Positions 29,910 to 40,580 of a stretch of DNA of 64,000 nt are shown piece after piece. Location: assembly GCF_031454155.1 (NCBI RefSeq), contig NZ_JAVDQG010000003.1, forward strand, positions 1 to 64,000, given 5' to 3'. Each line of letters begins with the position of its first letter. Position 1 is the stretch's first letter. A program made the translations under genes and the position numbers. Source of the DNA: Desmospora profundinema (lineage in GTDB: Bacteria; Bacillota; Bacilli; Thermoactinomycetales; DSM-45169). The notes beneath the pieces were generated by a model. The model did not search any database, was not told the origin of the DNA, and was given only the letters and a program-made list of their open reading frames with translations.

Positions 29910-30647
29910 ATGATGACTCCCACTCAGGAAGCCTGGCGTCTTCTGCGTTACGATTGGAAACGGTATTGGCCCGAATTGGTGTTCACCTGGTTGTTTTCCC
30001 TTCTCCTGGGGGCCCTCGCAGCCATGATGTTAAATGGATTGGCGGACCCAGGGGATTCTTCCAGTTCAATCTCGCTTAACGGATTGATGCTCGATTTTTA
30101 TTTCATTTTTTTCATCCCTATGTTCACTGTGATCTGGGGGCGGGAATACTGGTATCCCCTGAAAATGAGGGAGATGTTTGATCGACGGTTGTCGATCCTG
30201 CGCATCTTACCCGTATCCACCGCAGGATTTGTCCGCTCCCGCATGTTTCAGGTGTTGGGACTGGCCCTCTTATGCTCCTCTGCGTTTTTTTCTACGATAT
30301 ACATCATTGGGTGGATGTTTCGCCAATGGCTCACCCCCGGTGAATTTCTTGTATTTGCAGCGATTTGGTTTGGTTATGGTCTGGCTGTCGGGGGAATCTA
30401 CCCGCTGGTGGAATGGGGAACGACCAGTCGCTGGACTTATTGGTGGATTTCCGCTCTCATCCTGTTGGCCTGCCCCCTGTTAGTCTGGTCCCACTGGTTA
30501 TGGACAGAGATCAGCTGGATTGAACGAACGGTTCAATGGGCTTCCCAAGCCCCATGGGCAGGACCCCTGGCTTTGCTCATCGGATACGGGGGGATGGCGG
30601 GGTGGTCCCTCCTGATTGAAAGGCGCTTAATCCAGCGGGACCTTTAA
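29910..30647 (+). CDS. Membrane protein, likely ABC transporter permease subunit
   Basis: The 245-aa protein has about six hydrophobic segments. It opens EAWRLLRYDWKRYWPELVFTW, and the next gene opens EAWNLLFHDWTAHRKKWVLTW, so the two are paralogues forming a likely permease pair. ATG at 29910 follows GAGGAGG. A GntR regulator and an ATPase complete the operon, the YtrABCD-like layout. Exported or imported compound unknown. Confidence 0.65.
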   Translation: MMTPTQEAWRLLRYDWKRYWPELVFTWLFSLLLGALAAMMLNGLADPGDSSSSISLNGLMLDFYFIFFIPMFTVIWGREYWYPLKMREMFDRRLSILRILPVSTAGFVRSRMFQVLGLALLCSSAFFSTIYIIGWMFRQWLTPGEFLVFAAIWFGYGLAVGGIYPLVEWGTTSRWTYWWISALILLACPLLVWSHWLWTEISWIERTVQWASQAPWAGPLALLIGYGGMAGWSLLIERRLIQRDL

Positions 30648-30665
30648 AGGGAGAGGAGGATTCCC

Positions 30666-31397
30666 ATGACCATCAGCCGAGAAGCCTGGAACTTACTCTT
30701 TCACGATTGGACCGCCCATCGAAAAAAATGGGTGCTCACCTGGGGATTTACGATCATCCACACCCTCATTTTCGTGATTTTCTATGAACATCTAGCCGCC
30801 TCCCCTGAAAAAGATATGTTATCGCCAATCATGCTGGATCTGTTTCTGCTCGCGTTTGCCGTACCGTGGATTACCATTCCGTTTATGGATCGCCCTTATC
30901 AGAATCCGTTGCGGATCGGAAAACTTACAAAAACCCGTATCGCTTTTTTGCGTACGCTTCCCATCTCCCACCGTGGAATGGCCCGATACAGCCTGTTGCG
31001 AACATGGACGGCTGCAATCACAAACGGCGGCCTTCTCTATGGCGGAATGGTGATGTTGAGCCCGACCTTGCGCGAAGCGATCAGTCCCGTCGGCTTCCTC
31101 ACACTTTCCCTTTTATGGTTAACAGGCTCCTTTTTATGGGGATGCTGGATTCAACGGTTGGAATGGGGGGAAGGGGATGAAACCGCCTTTATCGGTGTCC
31201 TGATCGCCTATTACTGCACACTCCTCTTCACCGTCAGCCCTATCTATTATCTATCGGGAAAAAGCGTATTCCAATGGACCCTCTTGTGGAGCGAAACCTG
31301 GCCCTGGTTGGGATTGGCGGCACTCCTCGCCTCTTTTCTGATTACCGGGTTGTCCACAAAAGCATGGGAGCAGCGATTGTCTAAGAGGGAGTGGTAA
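30666..31397 (+). CDS. Membrane protein, likely ABC transporter permease subunit (paralogue)
   Basis: The 243-aa protein has six or so hydrophobic segments and the same N-terminal pattern as the preceding gene, including RTLPISHRGMARYSLLRTW versus RILPVSTAGFVRSRMFQVL. AGAGGAGG precedes the ATG. The stop is 1 bp from the regulator start, so translation is probably coupled. Function inferred from the operon only. Confidence 0.65.
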   Translation: MTISREAWNLLFHDWTAHRKKWVLTWGFTIIHTLIFVIFYEHLAASPEKDMLSPIMLDLFLLAFAVPWITIPFMDRPYQNPLRIGKLTKTRIAFLRTLPISHRGMARYSLLRTWTAAITNGGLLYGGMVMLSPTLREAISPVGFLTLSLLWLTGSFLWGCWIQRLEWGEGDETAFIGVLIAYYCTLLFTVSPIYYLSGKSVFQWTLLWSETWPWLGLAALLASFLITGLSTKAWEQRLSKREW

Positions 31398-31398
31398 C

Positions 31399-31818
31399 AT
31401 GGCCCTGCCGATCCGGGTGGAAGCCGGGAAAAACGTACCGATCTACCGGCAAATTCACGACCAATTAAAAGACCTGATATACAGCAACCAGCTTCCGTCG
31501 GGTACACCGCTCCCCTCGATCCGGGCATTGGCTCAGGATTTGGGGTGCAGTGTCATCACCACCCGACGCGCGTATCAAGATCTGGAAAGCGAGGGGCTGA
31601 TCGTGACCCAGCAGGGGCGGGGAACATTTGTGGCTGAAGTGGAAGATCCCAGACGGGAGAGCCATCGTCAGGAAACGCTTCGCCAGACACTTCAAGAAGC
31701 CATCGATCATGGATTGCGCATGGATTTTTCCATCCGTGAAATCCGCGCTTATTTTGAAGAAGGGCTAAAACACGCAGGCTCTCCCCATCATCGCAAGCAA
31801 GAGGAGGACAAAAGATGA
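31399..31818 (+). CDS. GntR family regulator (YtrA-like)
   Basis: This 139-aa short GntR protein has the winged helix with IYRQIHDQLKDLIYSNQL, SIRALAQDLGCSVITTRRAY and VTQQGRGTFVAEV, but no large ligand domain, as in the YtrA subfamily. It overlaps the ATPase gene by 4 bp. Probably represses its own operon via the inverted repeat at 29732-29763; the inducer is unknown (cell-wall antibiotics in B. subtilis). Confidence 0.88.
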   Translation: MALPIRVEAGKNVPIYRQIHDQLKDLIYSNQLPSGTPLPSIRALAQDLGCSVITTRRAYQDLESEGLIVTQQGRGTFVAEVEDPRRESHRQETLRQTLQEAIDHGLRMDFSIREIRAYFEEGLKHAGSPHHRKQEEDKR

Positions 31819-32741
31819 CTCATCCGGATCAGCTGGTCACGATGAAATCCTTATGCAAAACCTATCCCGCCTTCCGTCTGGGGCCTATCGATTGGGATAT
31901 CGAACCCGGGTTGGTATATGCCCTGGTGGGCCCTAACGGCTCCGGTAAGAGCACGCTGTTTCGCATGATGATGCAACTGGTCCAGCCGGAAGAAGGAACG
32001 TTGCATTTGTTTGGACGACGTTATCCCGAGGAAGAAGTAGCGATCAAGGAACGGATCGGTTACGTACCGGAGGAATCCCTGGACCATGGCAAAGTAAACG
32101 TGACCCATCTGGTTTCGTTCATTTCCCAATGGTATCCTCGCTGGAATCAGGAAACGTACAAACGATTGATCCGAGAGTTGGAGATTCCCGTTCAATCCAA
32201 GTACCATCAGCTGTCCAAAGGGGAAAAAAAGCGCCTTTCGCTGGCGATGGCGCTGTCGGCAGAACCGCAACTCCTGCTGCTGGACGAACCGACGGACGGA
32301 CTCGACTTTTTTGGCCAACGGGCTTTCTCACAAGAGATGGACCGTTTTCTGCAACCGGATGAAAATCGCAGCGTGGTGTTGGCCACCCATCGAGCGGAAG
32401 ATATTCGCAAGCTGGCCGATGTGTTGGTCCTCATCCACAAGGGGCGTTATATCGGATCCTATGAAAAAGATCAGTTGACGGAAGAATGGAAAGAGCTATG
32501 GTTGGATGCCCTTCCCGCTCAAGCGGCTTCGCTGCCGGGTGTGGTCCGAGTCGAAGCAGGACCGCCCGTTCGCTTAATCACCCGCTCCTTTACAAAAACC
32601 CGTTCGATTTTGTCCCAGCAAGGCTATATCGTAACCCAAACCCTCGCGATGGAACTAAGCGAGATTTTACAGGAACTCTTTCTGCTGGAACAAGAGTCTC
32701 CCGCCAGCAACCATACTGACCCGATCCACAACCAATCGTAA
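31815..32741 (+). CDS. ABC transporter ATP-binding protein (YtrB-like)
   Basis: This 308-aa ATPase has Walker A GPNGSGKST, Q-loop region RIGYVPEES, signature LSKGEKKRLS, Walker B LLLLDEPTDGLD and H-switch ATHR. A C-terminal extension of about 80 residues follows. It partners with the two membrane proteins upstream. The set is inserted between guaB and yaaC, where B. subtilis carries nothing similar. Confidence 0.9.
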   Translation: MTHPDQLVTMKSLCKTYPAFRLGPIDWDIEPGLVYALVGPNGSGKSTLFRMMMQLVQPEEGTLHLFGRRYPEEEVAIKERIGYVPEESLDHGKVNVTHLVSFISQWYPRWNQETYKRLIRELEIPVQSKYHQLSKGEKKRLSLAMALSAEPQLLLLDEPTDGLDFFGQRAFSQEMDRFLQPDENRSVVLATHRAEDIRKLADVLVLIHKGRYIGSYEKDQLTEEWKELWLDALPAQAASLPGVVRVEAGPPVRLITRSFTKTRSILSQQGYIVTQTLAMELSEILQELFLLEQESPASNHTDPIHNQS

Positions 32742-32805
32742 AGCTTATAAAATATTTTTCTACAATAGAGAATGGACTTTGGTGCACCACCCTCCATTCC
32801 CACGG

Positions 32806-32857
32806 AAAAAGCCCGTCTGTATACCACTGATTGTGGATTCAGACGGGCTTTTGTTTT
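32806..32857 (+). terminator. Terminator of the ABC operon
   Basis: AAAAAGCCCGTCTG and CAGACGGGCTTTT form a 13-bp stem around a 20-nt loop, then TTTGTTTT. Confidence 0.88.
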
Positions 32858-32904
32858 GAAAAACGGATTCCTTGACAAGTCCTAACTTAATAAAATCCCC
32901 ATAG

Positions 32905-32933
32905 TTATCCCCAATCCCCACAGCTTATCCACA
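32905..32933 (+). other. Isolated DnaA-box pair
   Basis: TTATCCCCA (32905-32913) and TTATCCACA (32925-32933) match 8 of 9 and 9 of 9 of the DnaA box, 10 kb from oriC. Chance is possible. Confidence 0.45.
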
Positions 32934-33361
32934 GGTTTGTGCGGAATCCTCAGGGAATCAGCCCTTCATAAGGAAGGAACTGTAAGGCCACACTATTTAA
33001 ACCTGACTACAACAGAAGGGGGAAGAGGGGTCAACGACTCATTAAAATGTGAGCTTGTAACGATCCAGTCATGCGAGCGTCTTTCGACTCTGACCTTGAG
33101 TTGATGTTACATCGGGCAGGTTGACAGCTACCCGTACCACACCAGTCATGCTGATGCAGTCCCTGCACAACAGTACTCCCATTCCCAGATGTGTAGGTAG
33201 ACTCCTACTCCCTTAGGGTGTATGGATCGCTTAGTGATTCGGCAAGAGTGCCTTATGGCACCATGGGTGCCCAACGGTTTTCTCTTTGCTCGCGATCAGT
33301 CCCATTCGGGTTTCGGCTATGTTTATTTTATTCGACAAATTTGCCAAGAATCCTACGTTAG
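32934..33361 (+). other. Gene-free stretch with many short hairpins
   Basis: No convincing coding frame on either strand. Several compact hairpins occur, for example GTAGG/CCTAC near 33195 and GGCACC/GGGTGCC near 33260. It could be a structured RNA or long yaaC leader, or a remnant of a mobile element; nothing is identifiable. In B. subtilis an rRNA operon sits at this gyrA-yaaC boundary on the other side. Confidence 0.35.
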
Positions 33362-33478
33362 AAAGGAGGACGACAGGAGAAAAGATGGTTGCTCTAAGCA
33401 TCCCTACAAGGGGGATACCGAGCAACGCCGACATTCCTCTACGCCAATGAATGAGCAAGTCTCCTGTCGGCAATTCTC
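33362..33478 (+). promoter_or_regulatory. Structured yaaC leader: distant ribosome site bridged by stem
   Basis: AAAGGAGG (33362-33369) is 109 nt from the yaaC ATG. CGACAGGAGA (33371-33380) pairs perfectly with TCTCCTGTCG (33460-33469), leaving 9 nt to the start. Inside, GTTGCTC/GAGCAAC and ATCCC/GGGAT form a nested hairpin. Two short frames (ATG 33385, ATG 33447) run through the loop; the second ends overlapping the yaaC ATG. Confidence 0.55.
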
Positions 33479-34501
33479 ATGAAACGGCGACGGATCCCCT
33501 GTGAATCACCAGAAGAGAAAATCTGGAACCTGTATTTATTGTTGGAAACCGAAACCACCGTGCGCCGATTCCTCGAGGAAAAATACCGGAGAAAAAACAG
33601 GGAAAGTCCGGAACGGGACGCATTCCGTGCCGCCCACTCCTTGATCCACCATGTCAAGCAAGCCCGTGCTTTGTATAAAGCCGCCCGGGACAGTGACATC
33701 TTCATCCGACCGCTGTTGGCCTACTATGGGTTGATGAACCTGGCGAAAGCCTGGGTCCTGTCGGAAGACCCCGACTATCCCCGCACCACTTCAGTCTTAA
33801 AGCATGGGTTGTCCACCCGCAAACGAAAACCCGCTTCCTTTTCCCTGTTCCGGGAGGAAATACGAATACAACGGGAAGGGTTGTTTCCCCTTCTGGCGAC
33901 GATTGCAGGAGAAGGGGGATGCATGGGAGAACGCTGGTCCATACAGACTCTGTTTTCACTCCTTCCAGAGTTACAGGACAGCTACCGGCAATTGTTCAGA
34001 GAAGCCACCTTGTTCCCGATCGCCTGGATTGAAAGCGACCCTGCCTGGATGATTGTAGAGGAAGCCGTCCTGGATCGTCTCCATCTGACTCCCCGGGGAC
34101 TGGCCCAATCATTGGAACGCCATCGCCATCCTGCGAGCACCTCCTTTTCCACCGACGAAACGTATACCAAAGATGGAAAAGTATACGTGAAAATATCCCA
34201 TCCGGAACCGGCGGTTCCCCACCCCTGGATCCGAGAAGACGTCGGCGGCAATCGCTACTTGGCTGTCCACCCAAACCGTCCCCAATGGCTCCCTGCTGAA
34301 ATTCTGGTTCACTACATCCTGTTGTTTTCCCTCAGCATGTTGTGCCGTTATGAGACTCCTTTGTGGGGGGAGATGATCCATGGGTGGGCATCCGAAGAGG
34401 GGGTGTTGGTTCAGGAATTTTTACAACTGACCCAACGAAAAAGCCCCCAGCTGATCCTGGAGGCTTTGTTTGAAGAGCGCTTTGTCTTCACCCAACCATA
34501 A
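33479..34501 (+). CDS. yaaC: YaaC family protein
   Basis: This 340-aa protein matches YaaC, a conserved Firmicute protein of unknown function between gyrA and guaB. Visible features are a helical N-terminus, LAYYGLMNLAKAW near residue 80, and YLAVHPNRPQWLPAEILVHY followed by LSMLCRYETPLWGEM in the C-terminal part. It converges on gyrA with a 1-bp gap, the same relative orientation as in B. subtilis. No ordinary ribosome site precedes the ATG (see leader). Confidence 0.85.
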   Translation: MKRRRIPCESPEEKIWNLYLLLETETTVRRFLEEKYRRKNRESPERDAFRAAHSLIHHVKQARALYKAARDSDIFIRPLLAYYGLMNLAKAWVLSEDPDYPRTTSVLKHGLSTRKRKPASFSLFREEIRIQREGLFPLLATIAGEGGCMGERWSIQTLFSLLPELQDSYRQLFREATLFPIAWIESDPAWMIVEEAVLDRLHLTPRGLAQSLERHRHPASTSFSTDETYTKDGKVYVKISHPEPAVPHPWIREDVGGNRYLAVHPNRPQWLPAEILVHYILLFSLSMLCRYETPLWGEMIHGWASEEGVLVQEFLQLTQRKSPQLILEALFEERFVFTQP

Positions 34502-34502
34502 A

Positions 34503-36944
34503 TTACTCATCGTCTTCTTCATCGGTGGCAGCAACGCGGGCCAGAGTGGCCACTTCTTCGCCTTCCCGCAGGGAAATTAATTTCACTCCCTGAGCGTAGC
34601 GTCCCATGGTGGAAATACCGGAAATGTTCATCCGGATTACCACTCCGGAGGTGGTGACGATCATCAGATCTTCATCCGATGACACCACCTTCAGACCGAC
34701 CACATGGCCTTTCCGTTTGGTGACACTCAGTGTCTTAATCCCCTTGCCGCCCCGGGACTGGGTCCGGTACTCCGAGAGCGGAGTACGCTTGCCGTATCCT
34801 TTACTGGTGACGATCAGCGTATCCAGTTCAGGGGAGACAATGTCCATGCCGATCACTTCATCTTTCTCACCCAAGGCGATTCCTTTCACACCGGTAGCCG
34901 TCCGCCCCATCCGGCGCACGTCCTCCTCGGGGAAGCGGATGGACAATCCGAGTTTGGTCCCCAGGATGATCTCCTGTTGTCCATCCGTCAGACGAACCCC
35001 CACCAGTTCGTCCCCTTCACGCAGGTTAATGGCAAAGAGGCCATTGCGCCGGATGTGTCCAAACTCCTCCAACGGGGTCTTTTTGACGATCCCGTGTTTC
35101 GTGCCGAAGAAGAGCGTATAGTCGGGGCTGAATTCCTTCACGGGAATCACCGCTTCGATATACTCCCCCTGATCGATTTGGATCAGGTTGATGATCGGCG
35201 TTCCCCGTGCCGCCCGTGACAGCTCCGGCACCTCATACGCCTTCATGCGGTATACTTTCCCCTTGTTGGAGAAGAAGAGGAGCGTGTTGTGGGAATTAGT
35301 GACAAACAAGTGGTGGACAAAGTCATCCTCCCTCGTTCCCATTCCCGACACCCCGCGCCCGCCCCGCCGCTGGGCACGGTAACCGGCCAGGGGCATCCGT
35401 TTGATATAGCCGCGGTGGGTGAGCATGATGGTAACTTCCTCTTCGGGGATCAGGTCTTCATCCGCAATCTCTTCGGCATCGAATACAATCCGGCTCCGAC
35501 GCTCGTCCGCGTACTTTTCCCTGACTTCGGACAATTCGTCCCGCACCACACCGCGAATCCGCTCTTCGGAAGCCAGAATCGCCTTCAGCTCGGCGATGGT
35601 TTTTAGCAGTTCCTCGTACTCGTTTTCAATTTTCTCCCGTTCCAGGCCGGTCAGACGCTGCAAACGCATGTCCAGGATGGCTTGGGCTTGTTTCTCCGAC
35701 AAGCCGAACTGCTCCATCAGACCGTCCTTGGCTTCCTGTCCGGTTTGCGATCCCCGGATCAGGGCGATCACTTCATCGATGTGATCCAGAGCGATGCGCA
35801 ACCCTTCCAGGATATGAGCCCGCTCTTCCGCTTTGCGCAAATCGAATTGGGTGCGTCGACGGATGACTTCGATCTGATGTTCCAGGTAATGGTGAAGCAC
35901 CTGTTTCAAATTGAGAACCAGGGGTTTGCCGTCCACCAGAGCCAGCATATTCACCCCGAAGCTGGTTTGCAGGTTGGTATGCTTGTACAGGTTATTGAGG
36001 AGCACCTTGGGGTTAACATCCCGGCGCAGCTCGATAATGACCCGCATGCCGTTGCGGTCGGACTCATCCCTGAGATCGGTGATGCCGTCCACTTTCTTAT
36101 CCCGTACCAACTCTGCGATTTTTTCCACCAGTTTCGCCTTGTTCACCTGGTAGGGGAGCTCTTCCACGACGATACGGGCCTTGCCGTTGTTGGCTTCCTC
36201 GATGCGGGTCTTGGCTTGCATCTTGATGCTGCCCCTGCCGGTGTGATACGCCTTCTTGATGCCCTCCCGGCCCAGGATGGCGCCGGCGGTGGGGAAATCG
36301 GGCCCCTTGATATACTTCATCAACCCGTCAATCGTGATCTCCGGGTCATCGATCAAAGCCAACAGCCCATCGATCACCTCCCCCAGGTTGTGAGGAGGGA
36401 TGTTGGTGGCCATTCCTACAGCGATCCCCGCAGCTCCGTTAACCAGCAGGTTGGGGAAGCGGGAAGGCAACACCAAGGGTTCCTCCAGACGGCCGTCGTA
36501 GTTGGGGCCGTAATCGATGGTCTCTTTTTGGATGTCCCGGAGCAACTCCTGGGTGATGGAGGCCATCCGAGCCTCCGTGTAACGCATCGCGGCGGGGGCA
36601 TCCCCGTCGACGGAACCGAAGTTCCCGTGACCGTCCACCAGCATGTACCGGTAGGAGAAATCCTGGGCCATCCGGACCATGGTGTCGTACACCGCCACGT
36701 CCCCGTGGGGATGGTAGGAAGCCAGCACATTACCGACCACGTTGGCCGATTTGCGGTACCCCTTGTCCGGAGTCATGCCCAGCTCGTGCATGGTGTAGAG
36801 AATCCGCCGGTGAACCGGCTTCAATCCGTCCCGGACATCGGGCAACGCCCGGCTGACGATGACACTCATGGCGTAATCCAGGAAGGAGTTGCGCATCTCC
36901 TGGCTAATATTGATCTCGCTGATCCGACTCGTTTCTTCAGGCAT
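34503..36944 (-). CDS. gyrA: DNA gyrase subunit A
   Basis: The 813-aa GyrA has the breakage-reunion domain with catalytic Tyr122 (AAMRYTEAR), the GyrA-box QRRGGRG (near 530) and six beta-pinwheel repeats, ending in an acidic tail (TDEEDDE). With GyrB it introduces negative supercoils. The quinolone site reads [10 protein letters not shown]: Val83 replaces the usual Ser, while Asp87 is kept (E. coli numbering coincides). ATG with GAGGG upstream; 35 bp after gyrB. Confidence 0.97.
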   Translation of the reverse strand: MPEETSRISEINISQEMRNSFLDYAMSVIVSRALPDVRDGLKPVHRRILYTMHELGMTPDKGYRKSANVVGNVLASYHPHGDVAVYDTMVRMAQDFSYRYMLVDGHGNFGSVDGDAPAAMRYTEARMASITQELLRDIQKETIDYGPNYDGRLEEPLVLPSRFPNLLVNGAAGIAVGMATNIPPHNLGEVIDGLLALIDDPEITIDGLMKYIKGPDFPTAGAILGREGIKKAYHTGRGSIKMQAKTRIEEANNGKARIVVEELPYQVNKAKLVEKIAELVRDKKVDGITDLRDESDRNGMRVIIELRRDVNPKVLLNNLYKHTNLQTSFGVNMLALVDGKPLVLNLKQVLHHYLEHQIEVIRRRTQFDLRKAEERAHILEGLRIALDHIDEVIALIRGSQTGQEAKDGLMEQFGLSEKQAQAILDMRLQRLTGLEREKIENEYEELLKTIAELKAILASEERIRGVVRDELSEVREKYADERRSRIVFDAEEIADEDLIPEEEVTIMLTHRGYIKRMPLAGYRAQRRGGRGVSGMGTREDDFVHHLFVTNSHNTLLFFSNKGKVYRMKAYEVPELSRAARGTPIINLIQIDQGEYIEAVIPVKEFSPDYTLFFGTKHGIVKKTPLEEFGHIRRNGLFAINLREGDELVGVRLTDGQQEIILGTKLGLSIRFPEEDVRRMGRTATGVKGIALGEKDEVIGMDIVSPELDTLIVTSKGYGKRTPLSEYRTQSRGGKGIKTLSVTKRKGHVVGLKVVSSDEDLMIVTTSGVVIRMNISGISTMGRYAQGVKLISLREGEEVATLARVAATDEEDDE

Positions 36945-36979
36945 GAATCGCTTCCCTCCGCTCCTTCATCAATCGCTCT

Positions 36980-38905
<1,926 letters not shown>

Positions 38906-38938
38906 TCACCTGCTTCTTTTAGATACCGAGTTCCTTTT

Positions 38939-39202
38939 TTAGGATCCAGGCATACGGGTGTTCCCCTGTTGCCCCCGTTTCATCAACGTCAGGGAGGAAA
39001 TCGGGGAAGCATAAATCATCGTCTCGGTTACCACATAGGATTTAATTTCTTCCAGCGTGGAGATATGCTCCAGTCGGCCCTGTTTTTCCGCCTCGATCAA
39101 GAACGGGCGCAAAGTGGAAGGAGAATACCGGTTGCCGGCATCCAGGATGGTAACCACCTCGCTGGTCCGGATCATTTTATTGCCGCCAAGATGGATAAAC
39201 AC
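38939..39202 (-). CDS. remB: Extracellular matrix regulator RemB (DUF370)
   Basis: This 87-aa protein corresponds to B. subtilis YaaB/RemB, between recF and gyrB. The MFIHLGGNKMIRTSEVV start and SYVVTETMIYASPISSLTL core are recognisable. RemB family members regulate biofilm genes with RemA. GTG at 39202 with GGGGTG upstream is preferred; it begins just after the recF stop. Confidence 0.88.
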   Translation of the reverse strand: MFIHLGGNKMIRTSEVVTILDAGNRYSPSTLRPFLIEAEKQGRLEHISTLEEIKSYVVTETMIYASPISSLTLMKRGQQGNTRMPGS

Positions 39203-39207
39203 CGTCC

Positions 39208-40326
39208 TCACCCCTGTTCGGAAATGCTTCCCTGTCGCACCCGGTAGATACGGGCCCGATTGATGGTTTCCCCATCGATCCCCTCCAAGCCGGTCGCCGT
39301 GACGAAGGTTTGAACTTTGCCCCGGATCGCTTCCAAAAGATGGGTTTTGCGGAAATCATCCAGTTCAGACAACACGTCATCCAATAACAAAATGGGATAA
39401 GTGCCGGTTTCGGAACGAATCAGCTCGATCTCCGCTAATTTGAGGGACAAAGCCGCAGTCCGTTGTTGTCCCTGGGATCCATAACGATGCAAGTCCATAC
39501 CGTCCACCATCAACTTGAGATCATCCCGGTGGGGGCCGATCAACGTACTGCCCCGCAGGATTTCCTGTTTGCGGATCCGTCTCAGTTCGTCAGCCATCGC
39601 GACCGCCATCGCTTTCGCATCGTTTCTGTCTCTCAAGGAGATAGAAGGTTGATACTGGATCTGAAGCGATTCGCGCTCTTGGGTAATCGCCGTATGGATA
39701 TCCCTGGCCCAACGGGTCAATTGATCCACAAAAGTCATCCGTTTTATCCACACATCTGTGGATAAGTCGATCAATTGTTCGTCCAAGACGTCCAACAAAT
39801 CTCCTGAAGAATACCGGCCTTGGGCTGTATCCTTTAACAGCTGATTGCGCTGGGCAAGCAATTGGTTGTACCGGGTCAGTTGATGAATGTACCACGGACT
39901 CATCTGACCCAGCTCCATATCGATAAAACGCCGGCGGACCTGAGGGCTGCCTTTGACGATCGTCAGATCTTCCGGTGCGAATAAAACAGCGGTCAGAGAA
40001 CCGATGTACTCACTCAGCTTCCGTTGTTCCAACCCGTTTTTTACCACTTTTTTGCCTTTGGCCGACAGTCGAATCTCCAAACGGTCCACCCGATCTTGCC
40101 GGCGGATGCGGGCTTGGATACGGGCGGCATCTCCGTCCCAGCGCACCATCTCCTTGTCTTTACGCGTTCGATGGGACTTACCGATGGAGAGAAGGTACAG
40201 GGATTCCAGGATATTAGTCTTCCCCTGAGCATTGGGTCCGACGAACAGATGGAGCTCTTCCGGACAATCCAGGCGCAACGCTTCGATATTGCGAAATTGT
40301 CTTAGCTCCAACCGCTCCACATGCAT
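39208..40326 (-). CDS. recF: DNA replication and repair protein RecF
   Basis: RecF (372 aa) is an ABC-like ATPase that loads RecA with RecOR at gaps. Walker A is GPNAQGKTNIL (about 30-40), the signature is SQGQQRTAAL and Walker B is LLLDDVLSELD. Strong GAGGAGG before the ATG. Standard dnaN-rlbA-recF order. Confidence 0.97.
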   Translation of the reverse strand: MHVERLELRQFRNIEALRLDCPEELHLFVGPNAQGKTNILESLYLLSIGKSHRTRKDKEMVRWDGDAARIQARIRRQDRVDRLEIRLSAKGKKVVKNGLEQRKLSEYIGSLTAVLFAPEDLTIVKGSPQVRRRFIDMELGQMSPWYIHQLTRYNQLLAQRNQLLKDTAQGRYSSGDLLDVLDEQLIDLSTDVWIKRMTFVDQLTRWARDIHTAITQERESLQIQYQPSISLRDRNDAKAMAVAMADELRRIRKQEILRGSTLIGPHRDDLKLMVDGMDLHRYGSQGQQRTAALSLKLAEIELIRSETGTYPILLLDDVLSELDDFRKTHLLEAIRGKVQTFVTATGLEGIDGETINRARIYRVRQGSISEQG

Positions 40327-40338
40327 CCGGATCCCTCC

Positions 40339-40554
40339 TCATTCCCGGACTAGGCGGAAACGGCCGGAACCTTCGATTTCCACGATATCATCTGGGGTCA
40401 ACTTTCGTCCCCGCCGGGTTTCCACCTCGTCGTTTACCGTCACCCGATATTCGTGAAGGAACCATTTGGCTTGACCGCCGGTGCCCAGCAGATTCAATTT
40501 CTTCAGCAGTTGACCCAGGGTGATGGTATCACTGTGGATCCTCACATTCTGCAT
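40339..40554 (-). CDS. rlbA: S4 domain ribosome-associated protein (YaaA/RlbA)
   Basis: The 71-aa protein is a single S4 RNA-binding fold (TLGQLLKKLNLLGTGGQAKW then VNDEVETRRGRKL). It sits between dnaN and recF, as YaaA does in Bacillus, where it acts in ribosome assembly. ATG at 40554 with AGGGAG 8 nt upstream. Confidence 0.92.
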   Translation of the reverse strand: MQNVRIHSDTITLGQLLKKLNLLGTGGQAKWFLHEYRVTVNDEVETRRGRKLTPDDIVEIEGSGRFRLVRE

Positions 40555-40580
40555 CCTGTTCACTCCCTGTCCCTACAACA

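Noticed and set aside
33231-33473. 80-aa minus-strand ORF before yaaC, and a possible group II intron or IS605 remnant
   Set aside because: No family similarity, no domain V or transposase motif; the frame overlaps the nested hairpins of the yaaC leader.
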